A stretch of 5,735 nt of DNA, taken from the NCBI GenBank assembly GCA_015654495.1, contig JAATGW010000264.1, positions 1 through 5,735 on the forward strand. The letters are read 5' to 3'. The translations under genes and the position numbers were made by a program. This document shows positions 5,597 to 5,735 of this stretch, piece by piece (the first letter of the stretch is position 1; every line of letters begins with the position of its first letter). The notes below the pieces were generated by a model. It made no database searches. It worked only from the letters and a program-made list of their open reading frames with translations, and was not told where the DNA came from. This DNA comes from Chitinophagales bacterium (lineage in GTDB: Bacteria > Bacteroidota > Bacteroidia > Chitinophagales > Chitinophagaceae).

Positions 5597-5703
5597 TGGC
5601 ACCTACCTACTCTCCCGGGCCGAAACCCAGTACCATTGGCAATGAGGGGCTTAACTTCTCTGTTAGGTATGGGAAGAGGTGAACACCCTCGGCAAAAGCA
5701 CCA
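5597..5703 (-). rRNA. rrf: 5S ribosomal RNA, first (right) copy
   Basis: This has the same hallmarks as the left copy (TTCACCTCTTCCC, AGAGAAGTTAAG, AATGGTACTGGG, GGGAGAGTAGG) and is about 107 bases long. The 5' TGGTGCTT and the 3' GGTGCCA can form helix I, with several G-U pairs. The 3' strand of helix II reads GCCCCTCATTGC and has the usual length, but it pairs only over GAGGG/CCCTC with the 5' strand GCCGAGGGTG. The loop C motif is CCTAAC instead of the near-universal CCGAAC, from a base change at 5665. Its position suggests the end of a 23S-5S operon entering from the right edge. Confidence 0.92.
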
Positions 5704-5713
5704 TAAAAAGATA

Positions 5714-5735
5714 AACGTGAAACGTTCAACGTTGA
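5714..5735. repeat. Heptamer tandem repeat AACGTGA-AACGTTC-AACGTTG
   Basis: Three seven-base units start at 5714, 5721 and 5728 and run off the window edge. The last ten bases (TCAACGTTGA, 5726-5735) are a perfect palindrome. The repeat lies upstream of the right 5S gene, presumably in the 23S-5S spacer. I see no promoter or tRNA in the 32 bases available. Confidence 0.65.

Larger units (their letters stand above)
5355..5703 (-). repeat. Tandem duplication of a 5S rRNA plus terminator unit
   Basis: The segment 5355-5437 is identical to 5556-5638 (83 bases). The segment 5452-5498 matches 5651-5697 with one difference in 47 bases. Between these blocks the two copies are unrelated and differ in length: 14 bases at 5438-5451 against 12 at 5639-5650. 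The spacer between the units (5504-5554) holds the palindrome at 5496-5530 and is not duplicated. Confidence 0.9.

Noticed and set aside
5221..5602. Plus- and minus-strand frames across the 5S genes
   Set aside because: They run through two rRNA genes and terminators, so they cannot be real coding regions.
5355..5703. Possible CRISPR-like array or repeat-spacer unit (two copies about 200 bases apart)
   Set aside because: The repeated units are 5S rRNA genes with terminators, and there are only two.

Overview
The window looks like a chromosomal stretch from a Bacteroidetes bacterium, probably close to the Chitinophagaceae. I infer this from protein style (exported enzymes with signal peptides ending in A-Q, a short lipoprotein with an Ig/PKD-like domain, a HigBA pair of Bacteroidetes type), the lack of classical Shine-Dalgarno sites, the 5S rRNA sequence, and heptamer and palindromic repeats of a kind I associate with this phylum. 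No species call is possible.

Layout, left to right. (1) Positions 3-673, plus strand: a higB-higA toxin-antitoxin pair. The toxin reading frame is broken by one missing base, while the antitoxin is intact. (2) Positions 687-722: a hairpin flanked by A and T runs serves as a convergent terminator and overlaps the last codons of the next gene. (3) Positions 703-3437, minus strand: two secreted glycoside hydrolases, GH26 (beta-mannanase type, with an extra C-terminal beta-rich domain) followed by GH5 (cellulase/mannanase clan). They probably form a small mannan or beta-glucan degradation unit. No SusC/SusD pair is visible. (4) Positions 3560-4481, minus strand: a decayed Na+/H+ antiporter (CPA1 type). 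It has lost its N-terminal part and carries frameshifts and two nonsense codons. (5) Positions 4482-5177, minus strand: a lipoprotein of unknown function whose stop codon lies directly at the truncation point of the antiporter remnant. (6) Positions 5355-5703, minus strand: two tandem 5S rRNA genes, each with its own intrinsic terminator, as at the 3' end of an rRNA operon whose 23S gene would lie beyond the right edge. The window ends in a heptamer repeat.

The main theme is local genome erosion and rearrangement beside an rRNA locus: a broken toxin, a broken antiporter, a lipoprotein abutting a deletion junction, and 5S copies that differ in a block on one side of a helix. A palindromic repeat family (ACCTnnnAGGT arms) occurs at two or three places, and once it supplies the 5' end of a 5S gene. 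I did not find a convincing new multi-gene system. The most unusual items are the paired 5S copies with non-matching helix II strands and the GH26 protein with its appended domain.
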